A stretch of 21,368 bases of DNA from Bacteroidales bacterium (GCA_004557565.1 SFGS01000039.1:1-21368), one strand, 5' to 3'; positions 13,270 to 20,806 are shown, counted from the first letter of the stretch. Made by a program: numbers and translations. The notes: generated by a model from the letters alone, not told the origin.

Positions 13270-14217
13270 TTACAGTGTCTTGAGATATTCGCTTACGTTC
13301 TTTTCGATGCGGGTGGCGAGGTCTTCGTCGGCGCAAGGCACGAACTTTTTGCCAGTGATGTCTTCGTAGAGTTCGATGTAGCGTTGCGATACGGTTTCGC
13401 AGTATTCATCGGTCATTTCAGGCACTTGCTGACCTTTCTTACCCATGAATCCGTTTTCGATAAGCCATTGGCGCACAAATTCCTTGCTCAACTGCTTCTG
13501 TGGCTCGCCTTTCTCAAATTTTTCCTGATAGCCATCGGCATAGAAGTAGCGGCTGCTGTCGGGGGTGTGGATTTCGTCCATCAAAATCACCTTGCCGTCG
13601 GCCTTGCCAAACTCATACTTGGTGTCGACGAGGATAAGACCCTTGCTTGCTGCGATTTCGGTGCCGCGTGCAAACAGGGCGCGGGTGTATTTCTCCACCT
13701 GCTCGTAGTCCTCTTTGCTCACGATGCCCCTGGCGATGATTTCTTCGCGAGAAATGTCTTCATCGTGTCCTTCCGCAGCCTTGGTGGTTGGGGTGATGAT
13801 TGGTTCTGGGAAACGCTCGTTTTCGCGCATACCGTCGGGGAGTTTCACGCCGCAAATTTCACGGCAGCCTTCCTTGTAGGCACGCCATGCGCTACCGGTG
13901 AGGTAGCCACGGATAATCATTTCAACGGCAAACCCTTCGCACTTCTTGCCCACGGTCACCATTGGGTCGGGTGTAGCGAGTTTCCAGTTAGGAACGATGT
14001 CGGCAGTGGCATCGAGGAATGATGCCGCTATCTGGTTAAGAACTTGTCCTTTTGAGGGAATACCCTTTGGAAGGATTACGTCGAAAGCCGAAATACGGTC
14101 GGTTGCCACCATCACGAGAATGTCGTTGCCGATGCTGTAAACATCGCGCACTTTACCATGATACACATTTGTTTGACCTTCGAAGTTGAAGTCGGTGCGA
14201 ACTAAAGTTTTAGCCAT
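13270..14217 (-). CDS. purC: Phosphoribosylaminoimidazole-succinocarboxamide synthase (SAICAR synthetase)
   Basis: A 315-aa enzyme, the length usual for the longer Bacteroidetes form. It joins CAIR and aspartate with ATP in de novo purine synthesis, in the cytoplasm. Seen: the N-terminal GKVRDVYSIG (21-30, nucleotide site), ATDRISAFDVILP (38-50), SKGQVLNQ (55-62), IIRGYLTGSAWRAYK, DTKYEFG near 197 and MDEIHTPDSSRYF near 212, the family signature patterns in order. The gene lies 35 bp downstream of phoH on the same strand and has no separate promoter-like sequence that I can see, so it is probably read from the phoH promoter. Its stop codon is immediately followed by tandem-repeat arrays. Confident. 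Confidence 0.96.
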   Translation of the reverse strand: MAKTLVRTDFNFEGQTNVYHGKVRDVYSIGNDILVMVATDRISAFDVILPKGIPSKGQVLNQIAASFLDATADIVPNWKLATPDPMVTVGKKCEGFAVEMIIRGYLTGSAWRAYKEGCREICGVKLPDGMRENERFPEPIITPTTKAAEGHDEDISREEIIARGIVSKEDYEQVEKYTRALFARGTEIAASKGLILVDTKYEFGKADGKVILMDEIHTPDSSRYFYADGYQEKFEKGEPQKQLSKEFVRQWLIENGFMGKKGQQVPEMTDEYCETVSQRYIELYEDITGKKFVPCADEDLATRIEKNVSEYLKTL

Positions 14218-14252
14218 TGATTTGATATTTTATATGTTTTGAATAGAAGTTT

Positions 14253-15221
14253 TCATTGTTGTTGTTGGGGTGGGGTGGCTCGCTCTTCCTCGTCGTGGCG
14301 TTCGTAAGCCTCCACGATGCGTTGCACCAAGTGGTGGCGCACGATGTCTTTTTTCTCAAATTCCACCCTGCCGATGCCTTTCACGTTGCGCAAAATCTTC
14401 AGCGCCTGAATCAAACCCGAAGCGGTGGTGCGAGGCAAGTCGATTTGCGTCACGTCGCCAGTCACAATCATCTTGCTGCCCATGCCGAGGCGTGTGAGAA
14501 ACATCTTGATTTGGTGCGTAGTGGTGTTTTGCGCCTCGTCGAGCACCACGATGGCGTCGTTGAGCGTGCGGCCACGCATAAATGCCAAGGGGGCGATTTG
14601 AATCACCTTCGTTTCCATATATTCCTTCAACTTGGCGTTCGGAATCATGTCTTCGAGTGCATCGTAAAGCGGCTGGAGATAGGGGTCGATTTTGTCCTTC
14701 ATGTCGCCGGGCAGGAAACCGAGTTTTTCGCCGGCTTCCACGGCAGGGCGTGAGAGGATGATTTTGCGCACCTCGCGATTTTTCAGCGCGCGCACAGCCA
14801 TAGCCACCGCCAGGTAGGTTTTACCGGTGCCGGCAGGACCGAGTGCGAAGGTGAGGTCGTTTTCGGTGAAGGTTTTCACCAGTAGCTGCTGATTGGGCGT
14901 GCGTGCCTTGATAGGCTTGCCGTTCACGCCGAAGATGATGGCATCGTCCATCTTCAGTTCCTTGGGCGGAGTGCCCTTGATGGTGTCGATGATCACTTCC
15001 TCGTTGAGTTGATTGTAGTGGTTGCAGAAGTCGGCAAGTTCTTTCACTTTCTGCTCGAAGAGCGCCGTTTCCTCCTCGTCGCCAATCACTTTAATCACAT
15101 TGCCACGAGCCGCCATGCGTAACTTTGGAAAGAGGTTGCGGATAAGTTGTATGTTGCAATTGTTTACCCCATAGAAAACCACGGGGTCCACATTGTCGAT
15201 AATCACGTGTCGTTCTATCAT
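14253..15221 (-). CDS. PhoH family ATPase
   Basis: A 322-aa PhoH-like protein. Seen: a KH-like N-terminal third, then ARTPNQQLL, Walker A LGPAGTGKTYLA (residues 128-135 for GPAGTGKT), ILSRPAVEAGEKLGFLPGDM, the family signature PLAFMRGRTL and Walker B VVLDEAQNTT (D228, E229), followed by TGDVTQIDLP. The family is a P-loop ATPase resembling the helicase core and is linked to RNA metabolism; its exact role is not known. The start chosen is the ATG at 15221. A longer frame opening with TTG at 15254 is rejected because that TTG is part of the -7 promoter box. The C-terminus ends in a short Gln run. It is probably co-transcribed with purC and divergent from the DUF3822 gene. Confidence 0.93.
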   Translation of the reverse strand: MIERHVIIDNVDPVVFYGVNNCNIQLIRNLFPKLRMAARGNVIKVIGDEEETALFEQKVKELADFCNHYNQLNEEVIIDTIKGTPPKELKMDDAIIFGVNGKPIKARTPNQQLLVKTFTENDLTFALGPAGTGKTYLAVAMAVRALKNREVRKIILSRPAVEAGEKLGFLPGDMKDKIDPYLQPLYDALEDMIPNAKLKEYMETKVIQIAPLAFMRGRTLNDAIVVLDEAQNTTTHQIKMFLTRLGMGSKMIVTGDVTQIDLPRTTASGLIQALKILRNVKGIGRVEFEKKDIVRHHLVQRIVEAYERHDEEERATPPQQQQ

Positions 15222-15251
15222 ATATAGATTGTATATCGGATAAATCCTATG

Positions 15252-15283
15252 CAAAATTACAGCAAACCCACTACACTACCAAG
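15252..15283 (-). promoter_or_regulatory. Promoter of phoH (and probably purC)
   Basis: On the minus strand, CTTG (15280-15283), a 20-bp spacer, then TAATTTTG (15252-15259). The leader to the ATG at 15221 would be about 25 nt. The box rules out the upstream TTG as a start. Confidence 0.65.
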
Positions 15284-15402
15284 CATATCCACCTTTTTTT
15301 TACTCCGCGCTCCGTGGTGTTGCGCCGTGCCGCTTTGCATTTTCGCTTGGCGATAATTGCGCTGGATATGAGAATTTTGACGCAGAAGTGCGAAAATCCG
15401 AT

Positions 15403-15433
15403 TTTGACATAAGTGAGAATTTTGCTAATTTTG
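15403..15433 (+). promoter_or_regulatory. Promoter of the DUF3822-rsmD operon
   Basis: TTTG (15403-15406), a 19-bp spacer, then TAATTTTG (15426-15433), 22 bp before the ATG. An excellent fit to the Bacteroidetes consensus. Confidence 0.75.
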
Positions 15434-15455
15434 CAAAAGCACTGTTTATGAAATT

Positions 15456-16289
15456 ATGAGTAATCTTTCCAGCACCACAGCAAATATCGACATACAGCAC
15501 CCCGAATACTGGACGCTTCAACTGGCGTTTGGCCCCAGCGAAGTGCAATACACGCTTCACGACATCGACGAGGAAAACTCGCTGATTACGGGCACATTGC
15601 CTCTCGACCTCAGCTGTGGCAGCTATCTGAAGGCTGCGGAAAATGCCATCTACGACAATCCCGTGCTGCTCAACGATTACAAGAAAGTGCGCATCATGGT
15701 CGAAAGCCAGCACTTCATGATTTTGCCGGAGGCGTTCGCCGATGAACTCGATGCGCAAGATGCCTTCGAGGCGATGTTTCCCGATATGGAAGGCGATTTC
15801 GCCCTCTGTGCGCTTCCACGCTGCGGTGTGCATATTGCCTACGAAATGCCGAAGGGACTGCTCGGATTCTTGCAGCGCACCTTCAATATGCCGCCTGTGG
15901 TGCACCACCTCTATCCACTGATGGAGCACTTCAAGCACCAGGACGAGCACCGCACAGGGGCGTGTATGCACCTCAATCTGCACCCCGAGCGCATCGACCT
16001 GCTCATCGTGCGCGACCGTGCCTTGGTGATGGCAAATTCCTTCCCATGCACCGATGCAGCCAACGCCATCTACTATGCGCTCAACGCATGGCAGAGTTTC
16101 GGACTTGATGCCAATAAAAACGAACTTTTTGTGACTGGTGGAAAGCCGCTTCGCGATGCCGCTATCCCCACTCTCCGAAAATACATTAACTATGTGATGC
16201 CTTCCATTTTCCCCGCGGCAGCCCTGCGCATTGGGCAAGACGCGGTGAAGGCACCACTTGAACTCATTCTTTTAGCCCTATGCGAATAA
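15456..16289 (+). CDS. DUF3822 family protein, 277 aa
   Basis: A 277-aa cytoplasmic protein that I recognise as DUF3822, a Bacteroidetes family usually found directly before rsmD. It has the ASKHA/FtsA-like two-lobed feel of that family: an N-terminal part with TLQLAFGPSEVQYTLHDIDE and a C-terminal part with ACMHLNLHPERIDLLIVRDR followed by NELFVTGGKPLRDA. No nucleotide-binding motif can be claimed. The molecular function is unknown. Its 3' end overlaps rsmD by 10 bp, indicating translational coupling and suggesting a link to ribosome assembly or rRNA modification. It has a strong promoter at 15403-15433. A long minus-strand frame across the same DNA is a shadow. Confidence 0.85.
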   Translation: MSNLSSTTANIDIQHPEYWTLQLAFGPSEVQYTLHDIDEENSLITGTLPLDLSCGSYLKAAENAIYDNPVLLNDYKKVRIMVESQHFMILPEAFADELDAQDAFEAMFPDMEGDFALCALPRCGVHIAYEMPKGLLGFLQRTFNMPPVVHHLYPLMEHFKHQDEHRTGACMHLNLHPERIDLLIVRDRALVMANSFPCTDAANAIYYALNAWQSFGLDANKNELFVTGGKPLRDAAIPTLRKYINYVMPSIFPAAALRIGQDAVKAPLELILLALCE

Positions 16290-16825
16290 TCAGCGGAAAA
16301 TACGGCCGTCGCCGTTTTCAAGTGCCTACAAACATCACCGCTCGCCCCACTACCGACATGGCGCGCGAAAACATTTTCAATGTGCTTGGCAACTGGGTGG
16401 ATTTTGAAGGACTCACTGCTCTCGACCTTTTTTCGGGCACTGGTGCCATCAGTTTCGAACTGCTTTCACGCGGTTGCACCCAAGTGACCAGCGTGGAGAA
16501 GGCGGCTACGCAATACAATTTCATTCGCAAGGTGAAAGAACAACTCCACGACCCCAACCTCATTCAGGTGAAGGGCGATGCGCTGAAATTTGTGGAAACG
16601 TGCGGCACGAAGTTCGACATCATCTTTGCCGACCCACCATACGATTTGCCCGACTTCGCCACCATTCCCGAACTGGTGCTCAACTCCCAAATGCTCAAAC
16701 CCGACACCATCTTCGTGATTGAGCACAGCAAGGCTTACGACTTCAGCCACTTGCCCCACTTCTATCAGCACCGCATCTACGGCAAAGTAAACTTCACCAT
16801 CTTCCGCCTCGACGACCCCGAATAA
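16280..16825 (+). CDS. rsmD: 16S rRNA (guanine(966)-N2)-methyltransferase
   Basis: A 181-aa RsmD-type methyltransferase, normal in length. It uses SAM to methylate N2 of G966 of 16S rRNA in the assembling 30S subunit. Seen: the typical start MRIISGKYGRRRF, the RPTTDMARENIFNVL element (20-35), SAM motif I ALDLFSGTGAISFELLSRG (47-65), SVEKAATQ, and the N-methyltransferase catalytic motif FADPPYD (116-122). It starts inside the last codons of the DUF3822 gene (10-bp overlap) and therefore depends on that promoter. No strong terminator follows directly; a weak hairpin with a T-run is seen at 17072-17093. Confident. Confidence 0.95.
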   Translation: MRIISGKYGRRRFQVPTNITARPTTDMARENIFNVLGNWVDFEGLTALDLFSGTGAISFELLSRGCTQVTSVEKAATQYNFIRKVKEQLHDPNLIQVKGDALKFVETCGTKFDIIFADPPYDLPDFATIPELVLNSQMLKPDTIFVIEHSKAYDFSHLPHFYQHRIYGKVNFTIFRLDDPE

Positions 16826-16853
16826 CGAAGCGCCAAAAAGATAACGCCATAAC

Positions 16854-16879
16854 GTAGGGACATGCCTTCGGCATGTTTC
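16854..16879 (+). repeat. GTAG-headed palindrome, REP-like, copy A
   Basis: GTAGGG is followed by ACATGCC-TTC-GGCATGT (stem 16860-16866 with 16870-16876). A 5' GTAG next to a palindrome is the form of REP sequences used by RAYT transposases in other bacteria. Confidence 0.55.
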
Positions 16880-17034
16880 CGATGCGTTGTAGCAAAGCAT
16901 TGCCACCTTGCTTGTTACGCCCGAAAAACACCCCAAAGGCATATCCCCATATTATGCTGAAAAATCTCTTTACTTCACCATTATCGCGTCCGCGTCAAAT
17001 GGTTGACATTCAATATGATAATGTGATTATGGGC

Positions 17035-17058
17035 GGACGTGAAGTATCACGTCCCTAC
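17035..17058 (-). repeat. GTAG-headed palindrome, REP-like, copy B (inverted)
   Basis: On the minus strand, GTAGGGACGTGA with loop TACT and TCACGTCC (plus-strand stem 17035-17042 with 17047-17054). It shares the GTAGGGAC head with copy A and faces it, 205 bp end to end. Confidence 0.55.
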
Positions 17059-17071
17059 CGGGTTTGGTTTT

Positions 17072-17093
17072 TCGCCGAAGGCGAGTGTTTTTT
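17072..17093 (+). terminator. Weak terminator-like hairpin, rightward
   Basis: TCGCC-GAA-GGCGA followed by GTG and six T residues. The stem is only 5 bp. It could end transcripts from rsmD, about 250 bp downstream of its stop. Confidence 0.35.
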
Positions 17094-17175
17094 ATGTTTT
17101 TGTTTCTGTGCCCCCAGTATTTATTCTCTGAACCATAAAAATTTCTCAAATAAACATTTTGTTAGGTGTGGGGAT

Positions 17176-17210
17176 AAAAAAATTGTGCTGCGATTCACAT
17201 CGTGGCACAA
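17176..17210 (-). terminator. Terminator of the TonB-C gene
   Basis: Arms 17183-17194 and 17199-17210 pair (with two central mismatches in the minus-strand RNA), with a 4-nt loop. The minus strand continues with seven T residues. It lies 57 bp after the stop. Confidence 0.55.
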
Positions 17211-17267
17211 CTCCTATTTAACTTTCATTTGGGGGTTAAATATATCTTGTCTCTTGTATATAGTTTG

Positions 17268-17735
17268 CTATAGTCGGAATGCGATGGGGAGGATGCAGCG
17301 CACGTTCACTTTTGTGTTCCACATTTTTCCGGCTTCCCATCGGGGCATTTTTTTGATTACACGCACGGCTTCGTTGTCGAGAGCCTCGTGACCGGAGCTG
17401 CGGAGCACTTTCACGTGCGACACTTGTCCGTCGGTGAGGATGATGAAGCTGCAAAGCACGCGGCCTTGCTGGCGTGCCACGTATTCGTTGTAGGGATATT
17501 CGCGAGTGTTGTTTACGAATTTCACAAGACCACGTTCGCCACCAGGGAATGATGGTTGCACATCAACTTGCTCAAATTCGTAAAATTCGAGGTATGAGGT
17601 GTGGTCGGGCGACATAGGATTCACTACACCAATTCGGCTGGCACGAGGGCGCGTTTGCGCTGTGGCCTCGATAGCGGAAAGAATGAGTGCCGATAACACG
17701 AAGAGTGGTAAAATATGTTTGTATTGTCGCATCAT
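17268..17735 (-). CDS. Exported single-domain TonB C-terminal-like protein, 155 aa
   Basis: A 155-aa exported protein. Signal peptide with hydrophobic LFVLSALILSAIEATAQ (cleavage near residue 27). Residues 60-155 form a TonB C-terminal-type fold: PSFPGGERGLVKFVNNTREY is the common Bacteroidetes entry to this domain, followed by GRVLCSFIILTDGQVSHVKV and LDNEAVRVIKKMPRWEAGKM. Full TonB proteins anchor in the inner membrane and energise outer-membrane receptors; this one lacks a membrane anchor and Pro-rich linker and is exported, so it is more likely a periplasmic adaptor or envelope-binding protein than a true energy transducer. Two adjacent ATGs (17735, 17732) leave the start open by one codon. 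It has its own promoter and a terminator, so it is monocistronic. Confidence 0.85.
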   Translation of the reverse strand: MMRQYKHILPLFVLSALILSAIEATAQTRPRASRIGVVNPMSPDHTSYLEFYEFEQVDVQPSFPGGERGLVKFVNNTREYPYNEYVARQQGRVLCSFIILTDGQVSHVKVLRSSGHEALDNEAVRVIKKMPRWEAGKMWNTKVNVRCILPIAFRL

Positions 17736-17802
17736 TGTGATTTACAGATAAATAGTGTCTTAAACGAGAAGTAAAGCAGTACTTTTCCTATTAAAAACAT
17801 TG

Positions 17803-17833
17803 CAAATATAATTTCGTTTTCGCAAATTTCAAT
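17803..17833 (-). promoter_or_regulatory. Promoter of the TonB-C gene
   Basis: On the minus strand, ATTG (17830-17833), a 19-bp spacer, then TATATTTG (17803-17810). The leader would be about 60 nt. Confidence 0.6.
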
Positions 17834-17967
17834 ACTCGAAAGGTCAAATTTGAAAATGATTAATATTGTTTCATGTATTTTTACAGATTGGGCAAAATTC
17901 ACCGAATGTTGTAAAAAAAAACTAAAAGGATATACGATTTAAAGGGGTGTGTGCGTTAATAGAGTTA

Positions 17968-17977
17968 TAACGCGTTA
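17968..17977. promoter_or_regulatory. Small palindrome upstream of porQ
   Basis: TAACGCGTTA is a perfect 10-bp palindrome 10 bp before the porQ ATG, with a nearby direct repeat of GCGTTAATA (two copies between 17953 and 17980). It is a possible operator; there is no other support. Confidence 0.25.
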
Positions 17978-17987
17978 ATATTTAAGT

Positions 17988-19025
17988 ATGAAATTATCCA
18001 TTCATCGCTATATCTGCCTGCTTGCCGCATGGGCTGTGAGCTTTGCGGCGTGGGCGCAAGACGGCACCACGGCTTACGAATTTCTCAACGTGAGCCCGTC
18101 GTCGCATGTGTATGGGCTTGGTGGACACAACCTCACCATCATCGACGACGACATCAACCTTGTGGAGCAAAACCCTGCGCTTTTGGGACCGGAATTTGAC
18201 CACCAAGTGGGCGTGAACTATATGAAATACATCGGCTCCACCAATTTCACTGGCGTGAGATATGGCCAGGGACTTACCGAACATAGCGCATTTGCTGTGG
18301 GGCTTCAATACTATGGCTACGGCAGCATGACCGAAACTGATGCTCAAGGTTCAATCCTTGGCAAATTCAATGCCAGCGACATCAATTTCAACGTGACTTA
18401 TTCACACGACATCGCCACCAACATTCGTGGTGGTATCACTTTGAAATATTTGTATTCAAAATATGGCGATTTCTCGGCTGGAGCCATCGCCGCCGACTTG
18501 GGTGTGAACATCTACAACCCCGACAACGAATTGTCGCTCTCTGTGGTGGCAAAAAACCTTGGTGGCCAGGTGAAGAAGTTCAACGGCACCACCGATGCCA
18601 AAGACCGCTTGCCATGGGATATTCAACTGGGCTATTCGCAGAGGTTTGGCACATCGCCATTCCGCCTCTCCATCACCGCCTACAACCTGCGCAAATGGAG
18701 CCTGCCTTACTACGAACCAGAGGACAAGAACAACACCAACAGCGACCTGGTGAAGAAAGAGAGTTTCGGCTCCAACTTCATGCGTCACCTTGTGCTCGGT
18801 CTGGAATTTCTGCCCAGCGACAATATGTATATCGGCCTTGGCTACAACCACAAAGTGCGTACCGACATGAGCACATATCAGCGCAACTTCCTCTCTGGCC
18901 TATCGTTGGGAGCCGGCATGAAAGTGAAATCGTTCGGTTTCGGCGTGGCATTCGCCCAACCCCATACCGGTGCCACCACCTTCATGCTCAACCTCACCAC
19001 CAGCCTCGGCGAACTCCTCCACTGA
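17988..19025 (+). CDS. porQ: Type IX secretion system protein PorQ
   Basis: A 345-aa outer-membrane beta-barrel-type protein. Signal peptide residues 1-23 (ICLLAAWAVSFAAWAQ). The mature start TTAYEFLNVSPSSHVYGLGG, followed by EQNPALLGPEFDHQVGVNYM, is the typical PorQ/PorV-family entrance. Alternating hydrophobic strands run to the end (GLEFLPSDNMYIGLGYNHK, FGFGVAFAQPH, then a short C-terminal strand), as in FadL-like barrels. In the Bacteroidetes type IX system PorQ belongs to the outer-membrane machinery for cargo with a C-terminal signal; genes for other Por proteins are normally scattered, which explains why none are nearby. It converges with the SDR gene on a bidirectional terminator. Family confident, exact role known only by homology. 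Confidence 0.88.
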   Translation: MKLSIHRYICLLAAWAVSFAAWAQDGTTAYEFLNVSPSSHVYGLGGHNLTIIDDDINLVEQNPALLGPEFDHQVGVNYMKYIGSTNFTGVRYGQGLTEHSAFAVGLQYYGYGSMTETDAQGSILGKFNASDINFNVTYSHDIATNIRGGITLKYLYSKYGDFSAGAIAADLGVNIYNPDNELSLSVVAKNLGGQVKKFNGTTDAKDRLPWDIQLGYSQRFGTSPFRLSITAYNLRKWSLPYYEPEDKNNTNSDLVKKESFGSNFMRHLVLGLEFLPSDNMYIGLGYNHKVRTDMSTYQRNFLSGLSLGAGMKVKSFGFGVAFAQPHTGATTFMLNLTTSLGELLH

Positions 19026-19047
19026 CCCCTCATCATCTTATATCACA

Positions 19048-19089
19048 AACAAAACACCATCAAAGCCGTCCCTTTGATGGTGTTTTGTT
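19048..19089. terminator. Bidirectional terminator between porQ and the SDR gene
   Basis: A perfect 18-bp stem (19048-19065 with 19072-19089) and a 6-nt loop CCGTCC; the A-rich and T-rich outer arms serve both directions. The string CCGTCCCTTTG across the loop also occurs in the REP-like palindromes at 4462 and 20962. Confidence 0.85.
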
Positions 19090-19215
19090 CTAATTTCTAA
19101 TTTCTAACTTCTAATTTCTAACTTCTAATTTCTAACTTCTAATTTCTAATTTCTAACTTCTAACTTCTAACTTCTAATTTCTAACTTCTAATTTCTAATT
19201 TCTAACTTCTAATTT
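19090..19215. repeat. Heptanucleotide tandem array, 18 units
   Basis: Eighteen uninterrupted 7-bp units of two types only, CTAATTT (ten) and CTAACTT (eight), mixed in irregular order. The array begins 1 bp after the terminator arm and ends 1 bp before the SDR stop codon. It is strongly strand-biased (pyrimidine-rich with TAA/TA). Confidence 0.95.
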
Positions 19216-19216
19216 C

Positions 19217-19972
19217 TTATTGTCGGTGGATGGTGGAGCCGTTGGCTTGGTGGGTGGCAAGGATGAGCACTTCGGCTATTTGCACGTGTTTGGGGGCTGA
19301 GGCGGCGTAGAATGCCACGTCGGCGATGTCGGCACCTGTGAGTGGAGTGATGCCTTTATACACGTTTTCGGCACGCTCGTTGTCGCCGTGGAAACGCACG
19401 TTGCTGAAGTTGGTTTCCACCAGTCCGGGCTTCAGGTTGGTGACACGCACAGCCGTTTCAGCCACGTCGATGCGCAAGCCGTCGGTAATCGCCTTCACAG
19501 CCGCTTTTGTGCCGCAATACACATTGCCCTTGGCGTAGGCGGCATCGCCAGCCACGCTGCCCACATTTATCACATGCCCCTCGTTTCGCTTCACCATGCC
19601 GGGCACTATCAGGCGCGTCATGGTCAGGAGTCCCTTGATGTTGGTGTCGATCATTGTGTTCCAGTCCTCAGGGTCGCCCTCGTATTCTTTGTCAAGACCA
19701 AGTGCGAGTCCGGCGTTGTTGATCAGCACGTCGATTTTCTGCCATTCCTCATCGAGCGACTCCACCGCAGCCTGTGCCGCTTGAGCGTCGCGAACGTCGA
19801 ATGTAAGCGTTTTCACCTTCGCGCCCTCTGCCTCAAGTTGTGCCTTGATTTCAGCCAACTTCTCTGCGCGGCGTGCCGTGATAATCAGATTGTAGCCACC
19901 TTGTGCAAACTTGCGAGCGCAAGCCTCGCCGATGCCACTTGTGGCTCCTGTGATAAATACCGTTTTTCTCAT
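19217..19972 (-). CDS. NADP-type short-chain dehydrogenase/reductase (YdfG-like), 251 aa
   Basis: A 251-aa classical SDR, full length. Seen: Rossmann motif TGATSGIG (8-15); TARR at 32-35, whose basic residues after the second strand favour NADP(H); NNAG at 85-88; catalytic Ser139 in INVGSVAGDAA; Tyr152/Lys156 in YCGTK; and NLKPGLVETNFS. It most resembles the YdfG group (3-hydroxy acid / serine dehydrogenase, malonic semialdehyde reductase), but the substrate is not certain. It is monocistronic, driven by a strong promoter at 20046-20077 and ending in a bidirectional terminator after the heptamer array. Its promoter block is nearly copied in front of the transposase gene upstream. Confidence 0.9.
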   Translation of the reverse strand: MRKTVFITGATSGIGEACARKFAQGGYNLIITARRAEKLAEIKAQLEAEGAKVKTLTFDVRDAQAAQAAVESLDEEWQKIDVLINNAGLALGLDKEYEGDPEDWNTMIDTNIKGLLTMTRLIVPGMVKRNEGHVINVGSVAGDAAYAKGNVYCGTKAAVKAITDGLRIDVAETAVRVTNLKPGLVETNFSNVRFHGDNERAENVYKGITPLTGADIADVAFYAASAPKHVQIAEVLILATHQANGSTIHRQ

Positions 19973-20045
19973 CGATGTATGTTTGTTTTTACAAGTTAAT
20001 TAATCATCACTGCGGTAGCCCTATCACACAATCGGCTACCCCAAG

Positions 20046-20077
20046 CAAATTTATCAATTAAATCTCAACAATCCAAA
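20046..20077 (-). promoter_or_regulatory. Promoter of the SDR gene (duplicated block, copy 1)
   Basis: On the minus strand, TTTG (20074-20077), a 20-bp spacer, then TAAATTTG (20046-20053). The whole block at 20045-20104 is about 80 percent identical to the transposase promoter block at 20806-20865. The leader would be about 68 nt. Confidence 0.75.
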
Positions 20078-20104
20078 CCAATCCCCCACAATTCGCACTA
20101 TTTA

Positions 20105-20133
20105 CGCACCAAAGGGACGGTTCTTTTGGTTTG
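20105..20133 (+). repeat. REP-like palindrome, copy 3
   Basis: Same orientation as copy 1 (core GGGACGGTTCT) with 27 of 29 positions identical; the two changes are at the outer end of the left arm. It lies 21 bp beyond the transposase stop. Confidence 0.9.
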
Positions 20134-20154
20134 TGTTTTGTTTTATTGTTTGAT

Positions 20155-20781
20155 TTATTGCAAATTGCTGCGAGTTCTCTGTGTGCGTTTTTTATGTTTT
20201 CGCTTTTTGCTCACGCTCACCACCACTTCGCACACATCCTTCTTGCTCATGCTTGCAAACGGCAGCGTGTGGCTGCAAATGCAGTCGGTATCTATCGAGC
20301 CGTCGTACTCGCGGAAACTACTCCACTGGAATAGAGAGGGGCGTTCAACCATTCCTGCCTTAACGGGGTTCTGGTGTATGTATCTCAGCGCAATGAGAAA
20401 GTAGCCTACGTTGTCCACGATTCTGCTGTGTAAACGTTCGGTAAATAGTGGGTTCTGACGCTCGTAGCGATTGTCGTAATAGTTGATGTATGCTTCACTT
20501 ATGCGTTCCACCGTGTCAGACATCTGTTCTGTGCCCTCGGCTAAGAGTATGTGGATGTGGTTCGTCATCAGGCAGTAGGCGTAGATGGTGCAATATGGCG
20601 GCAGCGGAGTGCCATTTTCGTCCATTGGGTGAGTGATTTGGCGGAGGATTTCCAAAAACTTACTGCGGTCCTGCTCGTCGTTAAATACTCTTTCATAATT
20701 GAAACCGCGCAAAACTACATGGTGCACGCCAGCGAGACTGGTTTCTCGACATTCTTTAGATAAAAGGCTTTTTTTCAACAT
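20155..20781 (-). CDS. REP-associated tyrosine transposase (RAYT), 208 aa
   Basis: A 208-aa Y1-type HUH single-strand transposase of the IS200/IS605 superfamily, REP-associated branch. Seen: the N-terminal AGVHHVVLRGFNYERVFND typical of the group; the HUH motif H75-I-H77 in YCLMTNHIHILL; PLFTERLHSRIVDN; and ALRYIHQNPVKAGMVE, where Tyr134 is the likely catalytic tyrosine. There is a basic C-terminal tail (SKKRKHKKRTQRTRSNLQ). The protein is expected to nick single-stranded DNA at REP hairpins. It is longer than the roughly 165-aa enterobacterial RAYT because of the C-terminal extension. Flanking inverted palindromes complete the cassette. All motif residues are intact and there is no frameshift, so it may be active. 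It has a strong promoter and the likely leader is short. Confidence 0.9.
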   Translation of the reverse strand: MLKKSLLSKECRETSLAGVHHVVLRGFNYERVFNDEQDRSKFLEILRQITHPMDENGTPLPPYCTIYAYCLMTNHIHILLAEGTEQMSDTVERISEAYINYYDNRYERQNPLFTERLHSRIVDNVGYFLIALRYIHQNPVKAGMVERPSLFQWSSFREYDGSIDTDCICSHTLPFASMSKKDVCEVVVSVSKKRKHKKRTQRTRSNLQ

Positions 20782-20806
20782 ATATTTTCGTGTTTTTTAT
20801 TCGCTG

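Larger units (their letters stand above)
16826..17267. other. 442-bp non-coding stretch with palindromes and hairpins
   Basis: There is no convincing gene here: the only long plus-strand frame (from 16873) has a mixed, low-complexity translation, crosses two hairpins and runs into the TonB-C gene on the opposite strand. The stretch contains a pair of GTAG-headed palindromes in inverted orientation (16854-16879 and 17035-17058), a short hairpin with a T-run reading rightwards (17072-17093), and a terminator for the minus-strand TonB-C gene (17176-17210). Confidence 0.7.

Noticed and set aside
13384..14022. Plus-strand open frame of 212 aa opposite purC
   Set aside because: It is antisense to a complete purC with all signature motifs.
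15222..15254. Longer phoH start at a TTG (15254)
   Set aside because: The TTG lies in the TAATTTTG promoter box, so it would be upstream of the transcript start.
15300..16238. Long minus-strand open frame (312 aa)
   Set aside because: It lies antisense to DUF3822, which has a good promoter, a normal ATG and coupling to rsmD. The antisense translation is rich in His and Val with no family signature.
16873..17391. Plus-strand open frame of 172 aa after rsmD
   Set aside because: It crosses two hairpins and runs into the TonB-C gene on the other strand; composition is unlike a real protein and no promoter precedes it.
19090..19215. Array that could be mistaken for a CRISPR
   Set aside because: The units are 7 bp with no spacers and there are no cas genes; it is a simple tandem repeat.
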